A stretch of 64,000 nucleotides of DNA from Miltoncostaea sp050250915 (GTDB taxonomy: Bacteria > Actinomycetota > Thermoleophilia > Miltoncostaeales > Miltoncostaeaceae): the NCBI GenBank assembly GCA_050250915.1, contig JBFWNT010000016.1:1-64000 (forward strand), given 5' to 3'. A program made the translations under genes and the position numbers. A model generated the notes under the pieces. The model had not been told where the DNA came from, made no database searches, and worked only from the letters and a program-made list of their open reading frames with translations. The first letter of the stretch is position 1. Each line of letters opens with the position of its first letter. Of this stretch, positions 1-8,354 are shown one piece after another.

Positions 1-16
1 CTGGGGTGTCAGCTTG

Positions 17-108
17 GCGTTAGCGTGAAGCCTCATCCGGGCCTCCTTGGATCTCGCGATTGCTTGGCGGCAACCGCAAGCCTCCAGCGAGGCCCGGATG
101 ACTAACGC
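17..108. repeat. Structured intergenic inverted repeat at window edge
   Basis: The bases 3' of the degT stop form nested stems: outer 7-bp GCGTTAG/CTAACGC (17-23 with 102-108), inner perfect 13-bp arms (33-45 with 89-101), and a small apical hairpin around 62-81. There is no T-run, so it is not a classical intrinsic terminator. Its terminal GCGTT...AACGC bases resemble those of the 114-base elements at 12249 and 59929, but the interior differs. It may be a distant family member or a terminator for degT. Confidence 0.55.
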
Positions 109-123
109 TTCAAGGATTCACAA

Positions 124-1239
124 CTAGCGGGCGCCGGCCTCCACGCCGACCGTCCTCGCGGCGGCCACCACCTGCCGCACGTCGTCGCGGCTCAGGTTGG
201 GGTGCATGGGCAGGGCGAGCGCGGTGCGGGCCGCCTCCTCCGCCACCGGCAGGTCGCCCTCCCGGTACCCGAGCGGCGCGAACACCGGCTGCAGGTGCAT
301 CGGGATGCCGTAGTAGACGGCACTCGCCACGCCGGCCTCCGACAGCGCCTGGCGCACGTCGTCGCGGCGCGGGTGGCGGGCCATGAACAGGTGGTAGATG
401 TGGGTGGCGCCGTCGGCGACGCCGGGGGGCGTCATGACCTCGCCGAGCCCCTCCTCCGCGTACCAGGCGGCGGCCTGCGCGCGGGCGGCGTTCCAGCCGT
501 CGAGGTGCGGGTAGAAGACGCGGATGATGGCGGCCTGGAGGTCGTCGAGGCGCGAGTTGTAGCCCACCTCGTCGAACACGACCTTGTCCTTCGAGCCGTG
601 GAAGCGGAGCCGCTTGACGCGCGCGTCGAGCGCCTCGGTGGAGCTCACGACCAGGCCGCCGTCGCCCATCCCCGGGAAGTTCTTGGTGGGGAAGAAGCTG
701 AACGTCGCGATGTCGCCGAACGTGGCGATCTCGCCCTCGGCCAGCCGGGCGCCGAACGCCTGGGCGCAGTCCTCGACCACCTTCAGCCCGTGCTCGGCGG
801 CCACGGTCATGATCCCCGGCATGTCGGCGGGGTGGCCGAAGATGTGGACGGGCAGGATCGCCTTCGTCGCCGGGCCCACCTTGGCCCGCACGGCCTCGGG
901 GTCGAGGCAGTACGTGACCGGGTCGACGTCGGCGAACACGGGGGTGGCGCCCACCCGCGCGACGGCCTCGGCCGTGGCGTAGAAGGTGTACGGCGTGGTG
1001 ATCACCTCGTCGCCCGGCCCGATGTCGAGGGCGTTCAGGGCGATCACGAGCGCATCGGTGCCGTTCGCCACGCCCGCGCAGGGGCGGCCGCCGAGTCGCT
1101 CGGACACGGACGCCTCGAGCGCCCGGCCCTCGGGCCCGAGGATGAAGCGCCCGCTGTCGAGGACGCCGGCGATGGCGGCGTCGATCTCGGCGCGCAGCGG
1201 CCCGTACTGGGCCTGGATGTCCATGAGGGGGACCGTCAC
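124..1239 (-). CDS. DegT/DnrJ/EryC1 family PLP-dependent sugar aminotransferase
   Basis: A 371-residue fold-type I aminotransferase of the family that aminates keto-sugars for surface glycans or sugar antibiotics. Visible are the phosphate-binding GTDAL (60-64), the cofactor-stacking EDCAQAFGA (156-164) and the Schiff-base lysine K186 in FFPTKNFPG. Length is normal for the family. The start is GTG, 16 bases after the stop of the upstream histidine kinase, so the two are probably co-transcribed. No sugar dehydratase or glycosyltransferase lies beside it in the window, so the substrate cannot be named. Confidence 0.9.
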   Translation of the reverse strand: MTVPLMDIQAQYGPLRAEIDAAIAGVLDSGRFILGPEGRALEASVSERLGGRPCAGVANGTDALVIALNALDIGPGDEVITTPYTFYATAEAVARVGATPVFADVDPVTYCLDPEAVRAKVGPATKAILPVHIFGHPADMPGIMTVAAEHGLKVVEDCAQAFGARLAEGEIATFGDIATFSFFPTKNFPGMGDGGLVVSSTEALDARVKRLRFHGSKDKVVFDEVGYNSRLDDLQAAIIRVFYPHLDGWNAARAQAAAWYAEEGLGEVMTPPGVADGATHIYHLFMARHPRRDDVRQALSEAGVASAVYYGIPMHLQPVFAPLGYREGDLPVAEEAARTALALPMHPNLSRDDVRQVVAAARTVGVEAGAR

Positions 1240-1255
1240 GCGGCGCGGGACGCTA

Positions 1256-2461
1256 TCACGGGCCCGCGAGGGGGGCCCGTGACGCCGCGGCCTGGGCGGG
1301 GGCCGTGTCCGGCGCCGGCGCGAGGGGCAGCGTGACGGTGATCGTGGTGCCGTAGCCCTCGCGGGAGCTCACCGTCGCGCCGCCGCCGAAGCGCTCCCCG
1401 ATGTGTTTCACCAGCGACAGCCCCAGGCCCGTGCCGCCGAGGCGCTTCGAGCGCGACGGGTCGGCGCGGTAGAAGCGCTCGAACACGTGCGGCAGGTGCT
1501 TCTCGGGAATCCCGGCGCCGTCGTCGGCGACGATCAACAGCGCGCCGCCGTCCTCCGCCCGCACCGTCGCGGTGGCGGTCGCCCCCGTCCCGGCGTACTT
1601 GACGGCGTTCTCCAGCAGGTTGCGCACCACCGTGACCGCCATCCGGTCGGACAGCGGCGTCCACACCGGCACGGGCGCGTCGACGACGAGCGTCACCTTG
1701 TGCTCCGCCGCCAGGTCGGCCAGGGCGTCGCGCGTGGCGTGCGCGGCCTCGGCCAGGTCGCTGCGGTCGGCCGACGGCGCCCCCTGCGTGGCCTCGAGCT
1801 CGGAGAGGAACAGGATGTCCGAGATCAGGGCCTCCAGCCGCTGGGTCTCGCTCGCGGCGCGCGCCGTGAAGTCGCCGCGGGTCGTCTCGTCCATCGTCGG
1901 GTCGGCCAGGGCCTCCAGCAGGGCGCGCAGGCCGGTGAGCGGCGTCCGCAGCTCGTGGGAGACGTTGGCGACGAACTGGGAGCGCAACTCCTGGTAGTCG
2001 ACGACGTCGGAGGCGTCGAGCAGCAGCAGCAGCGCCTCGCGGGACCCCTCGGCCGCGTACGGCTGCACCGACGCCCGGTACGTCCGCCGCCCGTCGACGA
2101 ACAGGCGCACGTCGAAGTCCCGCGGCTCCATGTCGGACAGCGCCGCCTCGACCTCCGCCGCCAGCGTGTGCTCGCTGAACGCCTCGAGCACGCCCATCCC
2201 CGGCTCCAGGAAGGGGAAGCGCTCGCGCGCGAGGCGGTTCACCTCCACCAGCTTCCCGGCGCCGTCGAGCCGCAGCGCCACCAGGGGCACCACGTCGCGG
2301 AGCTCGCGCAGCCGCAGCTCGGCCAGCGCCGCCCGGGCGGCGGCGGCCTCGGCCCCCTCCTCCGACTCCCCCGCATCGGCGCGGGCCCGGCGCACGAACA
2401 GGATGGCCACGACGGCGGAGACGATGGCGCCGATGACGAAGCCGATCAGGGCGGTGGCCAC
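1256..2461 (-). CDS. PhoR/WalK-like sensor histidine kinase
   Basis: Read from GTG 2461 this is a 401-residue kinase. One N-terminal membrane helix (about 2-22) is followed by a PAS-like segment (about 50-150), a HisKA dimerisation domain with phospho-acceptor H169 in NVSHELRTP, and a HATPase domain with N box NLLENAVKYA (281-290), G1 DDGAGIP (313-319) and G2 GGTGLGL (342-348). The frame stays open upstream, but longer starts would run into the divergent gene and add an arginine-rich leader, so the GTG just before the helix is preferred; no clear Shine-Dalgarno is seen. No response regulator is adjacent, so within this window it is an orphan. Confidence 0.85.
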   Translation of the reverse strand: MATALIGFVIGAIVSAVVAILFVRRARADAGESEEGAEAAAARAALAELRLRELRDVVPLVALRLDGAGKLVEVNRLARERFPFLEPGMGVLEAFSEHTLAAEVEAALSDMEPRDFDVRLFVDGRRTYRASVQPYAAEGSREALLLLLDASDVVDYQELRSQFVANVSHELRTPLTGLRALLEALADPTMDETTRGDFTARAASETQRLEALISDILFLSELEATQGAPSADRSDLAEAAHATRDALADLAAEHKVTLVVDAPVPVWTPLSDRMAVTVVRNLLENAVKYAGTGATATATVRAEDGGALLIVADDGAGIPEKHLPHVFERFYRADPSRSKRLGGTGLGLSLVKHIGERFGGGATVSSREGYGTTITVTLPLAPAPDTAPAQAAASRAPLAGP

Positions 2462-2544
2462 CAGGGCAGTGTCGCATCTGCCGCAGCCGCCGCCGGGCCT
2501 GCGGTGCTTTGGTGACGCGGCGGGCCGTGCAAGGGTTCCGCGCG

Positions 2545-4350
2545 ATGTCGCGCGCCCTCGCCGTTCCCGCCGCCGCCGCGGCCCTGCTGGCGGCCCCCGC
2601 CGCCGCGTCCGCCGCGGTCGTGGAGGCCCTGCCGCCCGCAAACCCGCCCCGGGTGGAGGCGGTGGCGCCGGGCGTCGGCTACGAGCGCATCCAGCGCGCC
2701 GACGGCCAGGTGGTCCACGTGGTCCGCGCCCCGGCGTCGCCGCGCGTGACGCTGGCGCCGGTGCTCGCCGGCGGCTCGCTGGTGACCCGCGGCTCGCTGA
2801 CCGGCGCGGTCGCCGCGCGCGAGCACCTGGGGGTGGTCGCCGGGATCAACGGCGACTTCTTCACCGCGACCACCAACGACCCGAGCGGCATCCTGATGAT
2901 CGGCGGGGAGCTGCTCCACGAGCCCGAGGGCAGTCGCTCCGCGCTGGCGATGCTGCCGGGCGGCGCCATCGACGCGCCCAACCTGGCGCTGCAGGGCCGC
3001 ATGCAGGCCTCCGACCCCACGACCGGCGCGCTCTCGCCGGTCCGGACGTTCCAGGGCATCAACCGGCCCGCGAAGCGCGGCACCGAGGCGATCCTCTACA
3101 CCCCGGCGTACGGGGCCCTGACCACGCCCGCGGGCGGGTCGCGCTACGAGGTGCGCGTCCGCCTGGACCAGCCGGGGCCGCTGGTGCCGAACGTCGCCCG
3201 CACGGGCACGGTCATCGGCACCAAGTCCGGGGGCGGCTCGACGATCGGCGCGGGCCACTGGGTGCTGACGGGCGTGGGGGCGGCGGGTCCGACGCTGGTG
3301 TCGGAGTACCCGCTGGGCGAGAAGGTCACGATCTCCGCGACCGTCACCGGCCTCCCCCCGAACGCCACCGACGCCATCGGGGGCGGCCCCGCGCTGGTGC
3401 GCGACGGCGTCCCGATCCCGTCGGCGGGCGAGGGCTTCACCGGCTCGCAGACCGACTCGCGGACGTCGCGGTCGGCCGTGGGCCAGACGGCCGACGGGAC
3501 CACCATGTTCGTGACCGTCGAGGGGCCGTCGCAGGGCCGCCCGGGGATGACCGCCGCCGACCAGGCGGCGCTGATGAAGTCCCTCGGCGCCCGGACCGCC
3601 GTGGCGATGGACGCCGGCGGCAGCGCCCAGCTGGCGGTGCGCGACGACATGGTCATCCCGTGGTCGGGCGCGCGGAGCCTGTCCGACGTGGTGCTGATGA
3701 GCTACCGGGGCGTCACCATCGAGCCCCTCCCCTTCCGGATATCGCCGAACGCCGACCGCGTCGACGACGCGCCCACCACCATCGTGCGCTCGCCCGTCGC
3801 GGGCGTCGCGACCGTGAAGATCATCCGGCGCTCCGGGAAGCCCTCGAAGCAGATCTGGCGGGGCCGCCTGGCGGCGAGCAGCGCGAAGGTCAACATCGAC
3901 CCGCGCCGGCTGAAGCTCCAGGACGGCGTCTACGACGTGCGGGTGCGGCAGCTCCCGGACGACGGCAGCGGCGTCACGGAGCAGTCGCGGCGGGTGATCG
4001 TCGACCGCACGCTCGGATCGCTCAACGCGACCCAGTCGGTGGTGAAGGTCGGGAACCGCACGCAGGCGCGGCTGACGGTGTCGTTCAGGCTGTCGCGCAC
4101 GGCGCGGGCGACGGTGCGGATCCGCACCACGGGCGGCGCCCCCATCGCGACGATCGCCAGCGGGCGCCCGCTGCGCGCCGGCCGTCAGACGGTCAACTGG
4201 AACCGCCGCGTCCGGGGCAAGGTGGTCACGGGGACGGTCGACGTGACCGTCGAGGCGCGCGGGCCCCTCGGCACCTCCGGGCTGGTGCGCGAGGTGACCC
4301 TGACCAAGCCGCCGAAGCAGCCGAAGCCGCCGAAGCGGGGCACCCCCTAG
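2545..4350 (+). CDS. Secreted phosphodiester glycosidase (NAGPA domain) with C-terminal Ig-like domain
   Basis: A 601-residue exported protein. ATG 2545 follows an AAGGG and is followed directly by an Ala-rich signal peptide ending near ASAA (about residue 24). The middle (about 80-400) matches the NAGPA/phosphodiester glycosidase family: GINGDFF, AIGGGPALV and MDAGGSAQLAV are its typical motifs. From about residue 405 an ISPNADRVDD segment starts a FlgD-like beta-sandwich (about 405-500), followed by a second beta-rich region and a K/P-rich C terminus. The family removes GlcNAc-1-phosphodiester caps or acts on exopolysaccharide; the substrate here is unknown. It diverges from the kinase gene with an 83-base gap. 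Confidence 0.85.
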   Translation: MSRALAVPAAAAALLAAPAAASAAVVEALPPANPPRVEAVAPGVGYERIQRADGQVVHVVRAPASPRVTLAPVLAGGSLVTRGSLTGAVAAREHLGVVAGINGDFFTATTNDPSGILMIGGELLHEPEGSRSALAMLPGGAIDAPNLALQGRMQASDPTTGALSPVRTFQGINRPAKRGTEAILYTPAYGALTTPAGGSRYEVRVRLDQPGPLVPNVARTGTVIGTKSGGGSTIGAGHWVLTGVGAAGPTLVSEYPLGEKVTISATVTGLPPNATDAIGGGPALVRDGVPIPSAGEGFTGSQTDSRTSRSAVGQTADGTTMFVTVEGPSQGRPGMTAADQAALMKSLGARTAVAMDAGGSAQLAVRDDMVIPWSGARSLSDVVLMSYRGVTIEPLPFRISPNADRVDDAPTTIVRSPVAGVATVKIIRRSGKPSKQIWRGRLAASSAKVNIDPRRLKLQDGVYDVRVRQLPDDGSGVTEQSRRVIVDRTLGSLNATQSVVKVGNRTQARLTVSFRLSRTARATVRIRTTGGAPIATIASGRPLRAGRQTVNWNRRVRGKVVTGTVDVTVEARGPLGTSGLVREVTLTKPPKQPKPPKRGTP

Positions 4351-4377
4351 GCCGCCGCGTGCCGGCCCGGGGGCGCG

Positions 4378-4629
4378 TCAGTCCTCGTCGAGCCCGTCGA
4401 TCTCCGCCTGGACGGCCTCGACCTCCCCCACCAGGCGGTCGATCTCCGCGTCCAGCCCGGACTCCCCGCCGCGCTGCTTCACGACCAGGTACCCGAGCTC
4501 CTGCGCGAGCGCGTTCTGGCGCCGCTTCAACCCGAGCTCCTGGGCCTTGTCGCGCGCCTCCTCCGCGCCCTTCTGCGCGGCGTCCACGGCGCGCTTGCCG
4601 GCTTCCTTGGCCTTGTCGACCAGTCCCAT
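4378..4629 (-). CDS. Small coiled-coil hypothetical protein
   Basis: An 83-residue, Lys/Glu/Ala-rich protein starting MGLVDKAKEAGKR. A GAAAGGGG tract precedes the ATG. The N-terminal half reads as a charged amphipathic helix (KAKEAG...AAQKGAEEARDKAQ), and the C-terminal half as a heptad-like coiled coil (AEIDRLVGEVEAVQAEIDGL). No catalytic motif is present. It follows the membrane-protein gene at 4671-5051 by 41 bases on the same strand, so the two probably form a small operon. I do not recognise the family beyond a general resemblance to small stress-type helical proteins. Confidence 0.65.
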   Translation of the reverse strand: MGLVDKAKEAGKRAVDAAQKGAEEARDKAQELGLKRRQNALAQELGYLVVKQRGGESGLDAEIDRLVGEVEAVQAEIDGLDED

Positions 4630-4670
4630 CCTGGCGCCCCTTTCGTCGTGGAGGGCGAGGGGCGCCGACT

Positions 4671-5051
4671 CTACCTGGAGTCCTCCCGCCAATTCAGGAA
4701 GGAGACGATCGCCGCGACGATCGAGAACAGCAGGGCGAGAAAAATTCCGAACTTCCGGTTGTCGCCCTCCAGGAAGATCATCAGCGTCACGATGAAGCAG
4801 ACGCTGGTGAGGTAGGCGGCCCACGAGGCGGGGCGCACGGCCGGCGGCAACTCGAAGTTCATCGCGTCGGCGATGAGGACGGCGGCGGCGACGGCCGCGA
4901 AGATCAGCAGGATCCACCACGACGGCACCGCGTCCTGGCCGCTGACGTTGAAGTCGCCGACGCCGAACCAATTGAAGAACAGGCTGATGATGAAGAGGAT
5001 GCTGGCGCCGGCGGCGACATAGAGCCTCTGTTCGCGGGTGAGCGAGTTCAC
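4671..5051 (-). CDS. Four-helix integral membrane protein, unknown function
   Basis: A 126-residue protein starting MNSLTREQR with about four hydrophobic segments (about 12-28, 45-62, 73-95, 100-118) and short polar loops. An NWFGVGDF loop after the first helix and an SFLNWRED C terminus are the only distinctive features. No enzymatic motif. It is the upstream partner of the small coiled-coil gene at 4378-4629. Confidence 0.7.
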   Translation of the reverse strand: MNSLTREQRLYVAAGASILFIISLFFNWFGVGDFNVSGQDAVPSWWILLIFAAVAAAVLIADAMNFELPPAVRPASWAAYLTSVCFIVTLMIFLEGDNRKFGIFLALLFSIVAAIVSFLNWREDSR

Positions 5052-5142
5052 GGGTGCAACCTCTCTGTCGAGCGACGGGACCGTCGTGGGACGATGGCCC
5101 GGAGGTTCGACGCGCCGGGCGGCGTCACCTGCCCGGGCGATG

Positions 5143-5853
5143 TCAGGCGCCGAGGACCTGAGGCGGGTTGTGGCCGGGGATCACGAGGGCCGGGCCGGCG
5201 TCGCGGATGGCCCGGAACGCCCGCAGGTGGTCGTCGCGTCGGGGGTGCCCCTCGGGCAGGTCCATCTCCGCGAGCCAGCGCGGGTCGGGCCCGGGGGTGT
5301 CGCCCGCGATCGCGACGATCCCGTCGGCGGTGTCGACGAGGTACGCGACGTGGCCCGCGGTGTGGCCGGGGGTCAGGATCCAGCGGACGCCGGGCAGCAC
5401 CTCCCCCGCCTCGCCGGTCAGCGGCCGGATGGTGGCCGCGTCCATCGCGCCGCGCTGGGCGCGGGCGTGCGGCTCCTCCAGCTCCCGCGCGTGGACGTGG
5501 AGCTCCACCGCCCCGAGCTGGGGGAGCGCCGTGATGTGGTCGCTGTGCAGGTGGGTGGCGAGCGCGGTCCGCACGTCGTCGGGCGACAGGCCACGGGCGG
5601 CGAGCGCGCCGACCAGCATGTCCCCCTGGGTGTTGTAGCCGGGGTCGACCACCACGGGGCGGCCGTCAGGGTCGCGCAGCAGCACGGTGTTGGGCCACGC
5701 GATCATCCCGTGCACCGCGTCGGGCAGGCCGCGGTAGGCGCCGAAGGTCGCCGCCGTGGTGGGCGCCCGGAGCTCGATGATCTGGTCGCCGCGGAGGGCG
5801 AAGACGATCCGGTGGGCCGGGATCAGGACCTCGGCCGTCCAGACGGTCCCTAT
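5143..5853 (-). CDS. MBL-fold metallo-hydrolase with probable ATA start
   Basis: A metallo-beta-lactamase fold hydrolase. THLHSDH is the HxHxDH zinc motif, LTPGHTAGHVAYLV and AGDTPG supply further ligands, and VIPGHNPP closes the active site. The first GTG (5715) would give 190 residues and cut off an N-terminal beta-strand region that is clearly coding (AHRIVFALRGDQIIEL, FGAYRGLPDAVHG). No ATG, GTG or TTG occurs upstream in frame. ATA at 5853 lies 7 bases after GGAGGGGG and overlaps the TAG of the previous gene as ATAG, giving 236 residues. It is last in a tight run after the GYD gene and the 78-residue gene. Family certain; start inferred. Confidence 0.8.
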   Translation of the reverse strand: MGTVWTAEVLIPAHRIVFALRGDQIIELRAPTTAATFGAYRGLPDAVHGMIAWPNTVLLRDPDGRPVVVDPGYNTQGDMLVGALAARGLSPDDVRTALATHLHSDHITALPQLGAVELHVHARELEEPHARAQRGAMDAATIRPLTGEAGEVLPGVRWILTPGHTAGHVAYLVDTADGIVAIAGDTPGPDPRWLAEMDLPEGHPRRDDHLRAFRAIRDAGPALVIPGHNPPQVLGA

Positions 5854-6086
5854 CGGGCCGCCCCCTCCGTGCGCGGCGCGGCGGCCGCGGCGGCGCGGTC
5901 GTGCGCGTAGCAGGGGGCCTGGCGGAACGGGTCGACCGGGTCGCCGGCGCGGCGGCCGATGCGGGTGGCGCGGGCGCGCAGGGTCACGCCGACGCGGCGG
6001 GCCTCGGGCGACAGGGCCAGGCCCAGCAGGCCGCCGGCCAGGAGCCAGCGGCCGCGTCGGCCGCCGCGTCGGGGGCGTCCGCTCAC
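5850..6086 (-). CDS. Small Arg-rich protein with one hydrophobic segment
   Basis: A 78-residue ORF whose GTG start overlaps the TGA of the GYD gene (GTGA) and whose TAG overlaps the likely ATA start of the MBL gene (ATAG). The sequence is a basic N terminus (SGRPRRGGRRGR), a hydrophobic stretch (WLLAGGLLGLAL, about 14-25), then a basic and Ala-rich tail. It could be a small membrane-associated protein. The interlocking overlaps on both sides argue that it is translated. No family recognised. Confidence 0.5.
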   Translation of the reverse strand: MSGRPRRGGRRGRWLLAGGLLGLALSPEARRVGVTLRARATRIGRRAGDPVDPFRQAPCYAHDRAAAAAAPRTEGAAR

Positions 6087-6367
6087 TTCAGGAGCGAGAG
6101 GAACTCGTCGACGGGGATGGCCGTGAGCGTCTGGAAGTGCGCCGTCCCGCGCGCGGCCAGCTCGACGGAGACGCGGGCGATCGTCTTCTCGTCGGGCGCC
6201 TCGACGATGTTGACGAAGTCGTAGGGCCCGAGCACCGCCCACTGCTGCACGACCTTCGCCCCCATCTGCTCGACCTCGGCGTTCACCTCCAGCAGGCGCT
6301 CCGGGTTGGCCTTGATGGTTCCGACGCCGTGCGGGCTGAGGGTGCTGAGGAGGATGTAGGTGGGCAC
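6083..6367 (-). CDS. GYD domain-containing protein
   Basis: A 94-residue protein of the GYD family (small ferredoxin-like alpha/beta proteins of unknown function). MPTYILLSTLSPHGVGTIK, the central LGPYDFVNIVEAPD and the ending AHFQTLTAIPVDEFLSLL match the family layout and its usual length. It heads a three-gene overlapping run with the small basic protein and the MBL hydrolase, which suggests a shared but unknown role. Confidence 0.85.
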   Translation of the reverse strand: MPTYILLSTLSPHGVGTIKANPERLLEVNAEVEQMGAKVVQQWAVLGPYDFVNIVEAPDEKTIARVSVELAARGTAHFQTLTAIPVDEFLSLLK

Positions 6368-6448
6368 GTGCGGAGGCTCCTTGGGCGCCGTCTGCCGGGT
6401 CGGCCGAGCCTACCACCCCGCCCCGCGCGGACCCGCGCGGCGCACGGG

Positions 6449-7417
6449 TCAGGCGGTCCAGGCCCCCAGGTCCCGCCCGATGAGGTCGCCGAGCAGCGCG
6501 ACGTCGTCCCGGAAGTACGCGCGCAGGCGGTCGGCGAACTCGGGCGTGATGTCCTCGCGGCGCGTCACCTGCCGGTTGGTGCGCCGCACCCGGTCGAGCA
6601 CCCCCAGACGCTCGATGCCGGCCACCCGCTTCACGCTCTTCGCCACCGCCACGAGCGGCGCCGGGGGCCGCTGGGTGAAGCGCGCGACCGCCGTCCGCTG
6701 GTGCACCTTGTTCTCGTTGACCCGCGGGAACTCGGTGCGCCCGTCGTCGGGGACGCCCAGGAACTCCAGCGCATCGCGGTAGACGGCGCCGGTGTCGGCC
6801 TTCAGGTCGTCCATCACCAGCACCTTCACCTGCTCGCGCGGGAAGAACTCGTACACGCGCTGGAGCTGCGCGCCGAGGCTCGCCGCGGCGGCGTACTGGA
6901 GGAACTCCGGCACGCGGACGCTGGACGGCAGGTCGTCGCCGGCGGCGCGGGCCTCCTGGAGGTCCCAGGCGCGCTCGGGGTCGGGCTCGTCCTCGTCGAG
7001 CATGTACCGCAGCTGCGAGTGCAGCGACGGCACCAGCTCCACCGGGTTCCGCACCATCACGATCACGCGCATCGCCGGGTCGAACGCGGCGATGTTGCGG
7101 GCGGCGGTCGCCGAGTAGAGGTACCAGACCGACGCCTCGCCGATCGCCAGGTGGTCGTCGGTGACGTCGTCGAACAGGTGCAGGTAGTGCTCCTCGGTGC
7201 GCTGCCCGGGGGCGTAGTAGTAGTCCCAGTCGTCGCAGAAGTAGTGCGGCTCCTTGGGGCGCGACACGAACACCCGCGGGTGGTCGCGCAGGTACTCGCT
7301 CAGCGCGGTGGTCCCGCACTTGGGCGCGCCGAGGATCACGAAGTTGGGACGGCCGGGCACGACGGGCGAGGTTACCAGCGCCATCCGGGCGGCCGCGCTA
7401 GCGTGGTGTCGTGTCAT
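6449..7417 (-). CDS. Sulfotransferase family protein (PAPS-dependent)
   Basis: A 322-residue sulfotransferase. The 5'-phosphosulfate loop is FVILGAPKCGTTALSEYL (K33-T37 core) and the 3'-phosphate site is VIVMVRNPVELVPSLHSQL (R123, S131). ATG 7417 is chosen because GAGGGG sits 7 bases upstream; ATG 7384 is the alternative and would avoid running close to the divergent gene. The family transfers sulfate from PAPS to sugars, lipids or small molecules; the acceptor cannot be inferred, as no PAPS-synthesis or glycan gene is adjacent. Confidence 0.9.
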   Translation of the reverse strand: MTRHHASAAARMALVTSPVVPGRPNFVILGAPKCGTTALSEYLRDHPRVFVSRPKEPHYFCDDWDYYYAPGQRTEEHYLHLFDDVTDDHLAIGEASVWYLYSATAARNIAAFDPAMRVIVMVRNPVELVPSLHSQLRYMLDEDEPDPERAWDLQEARAAGDDLPSSVRVPEFLQYAAAASLGAQLQRVYEFFPREQVKVLVMDDLKADTGAVYRDALEFLGVPDDGRTEFPRVNENKVHQRTAVARFTQRPPAPLVAVAKSVKRVAGIERLGVLDRVRRTNRQVTRREDITPEFADRLRAYFRDDVALLGDLIGRDLGAWTA

Positions 7418-7464
7418 CGCGCCGCCCCTCGATCCGGCTCCGCAGCCCCGTCCGGGCCCCCGCG

Positions 7465-7890
7465 ATGCCCGGCCGTGTCGCGCCCGCGTACGTCGGCGTC
7501 CTCTCGGGCGTGCTGCTGGTGGTGGCGGTCTTCCTGCCCTGGTACGCCACCAACCTGGGGCCGCCGTTCTCGGCGGTCAGCGCGAGCGGGTGGGAGGCGA
7601 CGATCGTCGCCCGCCTGGCCCTCGCCGCCGGCCTGGTGGTGCTGGTGGCGTCGGCCGCCCTGGCGCTGGAGGAGCGGGGCGGGCTGAACCTCTCGATCCA
7701 GACGGGCGACACGCTGGCACGCGCCGTGGTGGCCGCCGGGGCGCTCGCCACCCTGCTCATCGGGTTCCGCTTCGTATGGATGCCGGACCCCGCCGAGTTC
7801 CTCTCCCGCCAGATCGGCCTCTACCTGGCGGGGGCCGCCGCCATCTGCGCGACGCTCGCCGGGCTGGCCCAGGTGGCGACCCGGGAGTGA
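7465..7890 (+). CDS. Four-helix membrane protein, unknown function
   Basis: A 141-residue hydrophobic protein from ATG 7465 (MPGRVAPAYVGVLSG); a GTG at 7411 would add 18 residues but overlap the divergent sulfotransferase start. Hydrophobic segments lie at about 6-26, 46-68, 84-102 and 116-134. The first loop carries FLPWYATNLGPPFSAVSASGW, a tryptophan-rich pattern common in small actinobacterial membrane proteins of unknown function. Its TGA overlaps the next GTG (GTGA), so it is translationally coupled to the 155-residue gene downstream. Confidence 0.7.
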   Translation: MPGRVAPAYVGVLSGVLLVVAVFLPWYATNLGPPFSAVSASGWEATIVARLALAAGLVVLVASAALALEERGGLNLSIQTGDTLARAVVAAGALATLLIGFRFVWMPDPAEFLSRQIGLYLAGAAAICATLAGLAQVATRE

Positions 7891-8354
7891 AGCCGCGCCG
7901 CCCGCCCGCCGATGGGGCGGGTGTGCGGACGTTCCTGCCGCCTGAGGACCCCGGTCACCGCCGCGAGCTCGGCGCCGTCCGCGGCATCGCCGGGACGGGC
8001 GGCGTGGTGGGCCGCGACGCCGGCCCGTCGCCCGACGCCGACCACCGCCTGGTGCGCACCGGGACGACGACCGCGGCCGACGCCCGCGCGCACCTGGCGA
8101 CGTGGGAGGGCGAGGCCGCCTCCCGCCCGATCGCGGCGCCGCCGGGCGTGGTCGCCCGCGAGCGCCGTCGCCCGGACCGCGTCCACCCCGGCGGGGTGCG
8201 CCTGCAGCGCCTGGCGGTCGCGGTCCACGGCGACACCGCCATGGTCGCGCACTGGTCGGTCGGCGAGCCGGCCGATCCCGCCGACGAGCGGGTCTGGGAG
8301 AAGGTGGTGGCCCGCATCGCCTCCCCGCCGGACCGGGGCGGCTGGACGGCCTAG
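7887..8354 (+). CDS. Hypothetical protein coupled to membrane protein
   Basis: A 155-residue ORF starting at GTG 7887, which overlaps the preceding TGA as GTGA. Codon third positions are almost all G or C in this frame, which supports coding. Segments such as RLVRTGTTTAADARAHLATWEGEA and LQRLAVAVHGDTAMVAHW look like a small soluble alpha/beta protein, but no family is recognised. Its end overlaps the convergent patatin gene by four bases. Confidence 0.55.
   Translation: MKPRRPPADGAGVRTFLPPEDPGHRRELGAVRGIAGTGGVVGRDAGPSPDADHRLVRTGTTTAADARAHLATWEGEAASRPIAAPPGVVARERRRPDRVHPGGVRLQRLAVAVHGDTAMVAHWSVGEPADPADERVWEKVVARIASPPDRGGWTA

Noticed and set aside
2130..5534. 1134-codon plus-strand ORF
   Set aside because: Crosses the kinase, the glycosidase and two minus-strand genes in a wrong frame; repetitive Arg/Gly composition typical of a shadow frame.
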